DNA from: Campylobacterota bacterium
GTDB taxonomy: Bacteria; Babelota; Babeliae; Babelales; RVW-14
Length of the DNA stretch: 64,000 nt
Assembly (NCBI GenBank): GCA_020633995.1
Contig: JACKCO010000004.1
Span: 124,001-188,000 of the forward strand
Direction: 5' to 3'
Shown: positions 62,209-64,000 of the stretch, one piece after another
How the letters are laid out: each line of letters starts with the position of its first letter
Position numbering within the stretch: position 1 is the stretch's first letter
The notes under the pieces: model-generated
Database searches by the model: none
What the model was told of the DNA's origin: nothing
The model's input: the letters and a program-made list of their open reading frames with translations, nothing else
Made by a program: the position numbers and the translations under genes

Positions 62209-63685
62209 AATCTTCTAACGTTTGAGGAAACGGAATCCATTCTTCTTTTTGTCCAATATTGATCCATACCTGATGTGAAAGTGTTCGGTTTTGGGCAGAA
62301 AAATTAAGTTCAAGGCCTTTAAAATTCTCCTGTTGCATATCTTCTAAGATTGATATGACTTTATCGCTGTTGAGTGGAAGCGTTATACGTTTAAAGCATT
62401 CACAAAGAAGGGCGGCATTAATGTACCCCTCCAAAGAAAATGGTGATAGCGTTTTGTAGGGTAAATATTCTTGCATGTCCTTTCGATATTCTTCTACGAT
62501 GGGCAACTTGCTAGTAAATGGGCTCGGGACAACCGATGAAGTAATGAGTTGTATGCCGCGTGAGCGGCGCAAGGGGCGCTGGATTGAGAAAAGCGTTGAA
62601 AGCCCCAAAAAGACTGTTTGGTGCAGACCTTTGTTAATGACTTGTCGAATAAAATTATATGCTGGCCGTGCGTGAGCAATACACAAAATTGCGTTTGGCG
62701 AATAGGCCGAGAGAAAATCAACCGCTTGTTTGATATTGACGGTACGTGCTGGATAGCCAGCTTTTGCCATAAGTTTAAGCCCATGCTCATTAAGAATTTT
62801 TTCAATTAAAATGACTGCTCCTTCGCCCCAATCACTTGCTTCATAAAATACGGCAAACTTTTTCTTGTAAAGCACTTTGACTGAGTGATCGATGAGCGCT
62901 TTCAGTTCGAGTTCATTAGATGCTCGAAAATAAACGGAATTAACGTTTTGTTCTGTTCGCAAACCTGGGCTTCCCTCTATGGGAAAAATATTGGCAAGTT
63001 CACCAGTATGAATGTGTGGCATGATGGCCCCAACAACCTCAGTGCCAAAGAAGCTTAAAAAAAGTGGCGAGTGGGGTGACATTTTCCCGATATTACGCCG
63101 TACCTTAGGAATTAACGCGCTGTCGTTGAGCGCGTACAGATGAAAATTGAAGACAAGTTCCTTAAAATCTTTTTTCATTTTTTTGAAAAAGAGCGTTATG
63201 CCGTCAAAAAGCTGTTTGCCGATAATGGAAATTTCACCTTTGAGTGGAAGGCTTGCAGATATTGGAATTTGTGTCTTGCCAGAGACAATTTTTGTTTGGA
63301 TAGGTAACTCTTGACGTTGGGGGATGTCATGGGGGCTAGGTTCTGTTGGCGGTGGTTGCTGAAGCTTTTCAGTGCGTTTAACAAATGCTAGGGGTGGAGT
63401 GTCTTCTTCTTTCTCTTGTCCATATTTGTCAAGTTCTTCTGTTAGGGCATCTTTTTTTATAGCACCAGGTTTGTGTTTTTTTATTTTTTTTGCTTCTTTT
63501 GCAACGGTAATAGCTGGTTGTTCTAGATCATCTTCGTATATTTCTTGCTCTTGTTGTAGTCCTTCTACGTGTTCAGGGGTTGATATTGGCAAATCATCAA
63601 CAGCTATATTACTGGCATGTTGGCCAATGTACGCAACGCTGAGCATAAGTGTGAGTGTGAGTATTATTTTGTTTTTGTCAGGCAT
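62180..63685 (-). CDS. Periplasmic ligand-binding protein (Leu/Ile/Val-binding type)
   Basis: The 501-residue protein has a signal peptide (to about 25), a charged low-complexity linker (about 35-130) and a type I periplasmic-binding fold (about 136-480): IPISASLPLKGEISIIGKQLFDG resembles the start of branched-chain amino acid receptors, SFFGTEVVGAIMPH and FRASNELE-x-KAL follow, and YEASDWGEGA (281-290) is the usual 'y..d..yG.g' loop. ABC permease genes normally beside such proteins are absent; instead the gene overlaps a channel gene. It is the first gene of the operon and diverges from the gene at 63838. Ligand cannot be predicted. Confidence 0.82.
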   Translation of the reverse strand: MPDKNKIILTLTLMLSVAYIGQHASNIAVDDLPISTPEHVEGLQQEQEIYEDDLEQPAITVAKEAKKIKKHKPGAIKKDALTEELDKYGQEKEEDTPPLAFVKRTEKLQQPPPTEPSPHDIPQRQELPIQTKIVSGKTQIPISASLPLKGEISIIGKQLFDGITLFFKKMKKDFKELVFNFHLYALNDSALIPKVRRNIGKMSPHSPLFLSFFGTEVVGAIMPHIHTGELANIFPIEGSPGLRTEQNVNSVYFRASNELELKALIDHSVKVLYKKKFAVFYEASDWGEGAVILIEKILNEHGLKLMAKAGYPARTVNIKQAVDFLSAYSPNAILCIAHARPAYNFIRQVINKGLHQTVFLGLSTLFSIQRPLRRSRGIQLITSSVVPSPFTSKLPIVEEYRKDMQEYLPYKTLSPFSLEGYINAALLCECFKRITLPLNSDKVISILEDMQQENFKGLELNFSAQNRTLSHQVWINIGQKEEWIPFPQTLEDYEQNDSKNN

Positions 63686-63749
63686 GATTTTTTTCGATCA
63701 AAAGATGGACATAGTGTTATTCAACAACCGCAATTACTTTGCCTTTTTT

Positions 63750-63779
63750 TGATTTATTAAGTCAACAGTATTCTAGAAT
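63750..63779 (+). promoter_or_regulatory. Candidate sigma-70-type promoter for the gene at 63838
   Basis: TTGATT (63750-63755) and TAGAAT (63774-63779) are 18 bases apart, giving a leader of about 50 bases. The region is the 152-base space between divergent genes. Sequence inspection only; a TATACT at 63793-63798 is an alternative -10 without a good -35. Confidence 0.4.
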
Positions 63780-63837
63780 GATTGCGCTAGGGTATACTTC
63801 AGGCGTGCTTTGAGATAATAAAAAAGGAAGGAGTAGG

Positions 63838-64000
63838 ATGAAGCTTCATAATAGCCTAGTGTTCATTTATTTGTTTGTTTGCGGCAGTGTATTTGCAGCT
63901 GGTCCTTATACACACGTTTATTTGACGCAAAAGTGGATAAATAAAAACAGAGCATCATATAACGAGCCTGAGAATGTTGCTCAAAAGCGCGCATGCTTGC
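63838..64000 (+). CDS. Exported protein, 3'-truncated (possible zinc-dependent phospholipase C type)
   Basis: ATG 63838 follows AAGGAAGGAG and the frame is open to the window edge (54 residues). A signal peptide ends near FAAG (about residue 22). The mature part starts GPYTHVYLTQKWI, reminiscent of the N-terminus of bacterial zinc-dependent phospholipase C-type proteins, in which an early His near the new N-terminus helps bind metal. Too little sequence is present to confirm that. Confidence 0.6.
   Translation, partial: MKLHNSLVFIYLFVCGSVFAAGPYTHVYLTQKWINKNRASYNEPENVAQKRACL

Noticed and set aside
1..64000. tRNA or rRNA genes.
   Set aside because: No cloverleaf-forming or conserved rRNA stretch was noticed by eye in the intergenic regions; a covariance-model scan would be the decisive check.

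Overview
The window is chromosomal DNA of an AT-rich, Gram-negative-type bacterium. It carries kdsB (Kdo activation for lipopolysaccharide), several beta-barrel-like outer membrane proteins and a very large number of signal-peptide proteins. That mix (a standard ribosomal operon next to big lineage-specific arrays of paralogous secreted proteins, many low-complexity or coiled-coil) recalls intracellular symbionts of protists such as Candidatus Dependentiae (TM6). The assignment is an inference from style; no rRNA or other phylogenetic marker was compared.

Region 1 (1-11409, + strand) is the S10-spc-alpha superoperon from the end of rplV to rplQ: rplV(partial)-rpsC-rplP-rpmC-rpsQ-rplN-rplX-rplE-rpsN(zinc type)-rpsH-rplF-rplR-rpsE-rplO-secY-map-infA-rpmJ-rpsM-rpsK-rpsD-rpoA-rplQ. 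It closes with a clear intrinsic terminator. rpmD (L30) and adk are absent from their usual places. A small secreted protein (- strand) and an L-lactate dehydrogenase follow.

Region 2 (13356-46642, + strand) is about 33 kb of envelope proteins built mostly from one repetitive, beta-helix-like module family. It includes a 1376-residue protein with a proline-rich middle, an outer-membrane-barrel candidate with a lysine-rich coiled-coil head, two giant proteins with hundreds of residues of NNSNAI-type coiled-coil repeats, six proteins of about 360 residues in an A-B-C-A-B-C order that points to duplication of a three-gene cassette, and four further large or medium members. The NNSNAI stalks look like trimeric coiled coils with asparagine at core d positions, inserted between modules found uninterrupted in neighbouring paralogues.

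Region 3 (46661-54887) holds three paralogous exported proteins, each with two pterin-4a-carbinolamine dehydratase (PCD) folds: the first has the catalytic His-His-Pro motif, the second has decayed. With them are a second outer-membrane-barrel paralogue, a Pro/Thr/Gln-rich protein and four small exported coiled-coil proteins.

Region 4 (54888-64000) has kdsB, a 580-bp gene-free stretch packed with GC-rich palindromes of the REP type, and a tight five-gene minus-strand operon: periplasmic ligand-binding protein, pentameric ligand-gated ion channel homologue, membrane-anchored metallophosphoesterase with damaged metal-binding motifs, large outer membrane barrel, small exported protein. This operon is the strongest candidate for an undescribed functional system, possibly ligand sensing coupled to ion flux. 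The window ends inside a new exported protein.
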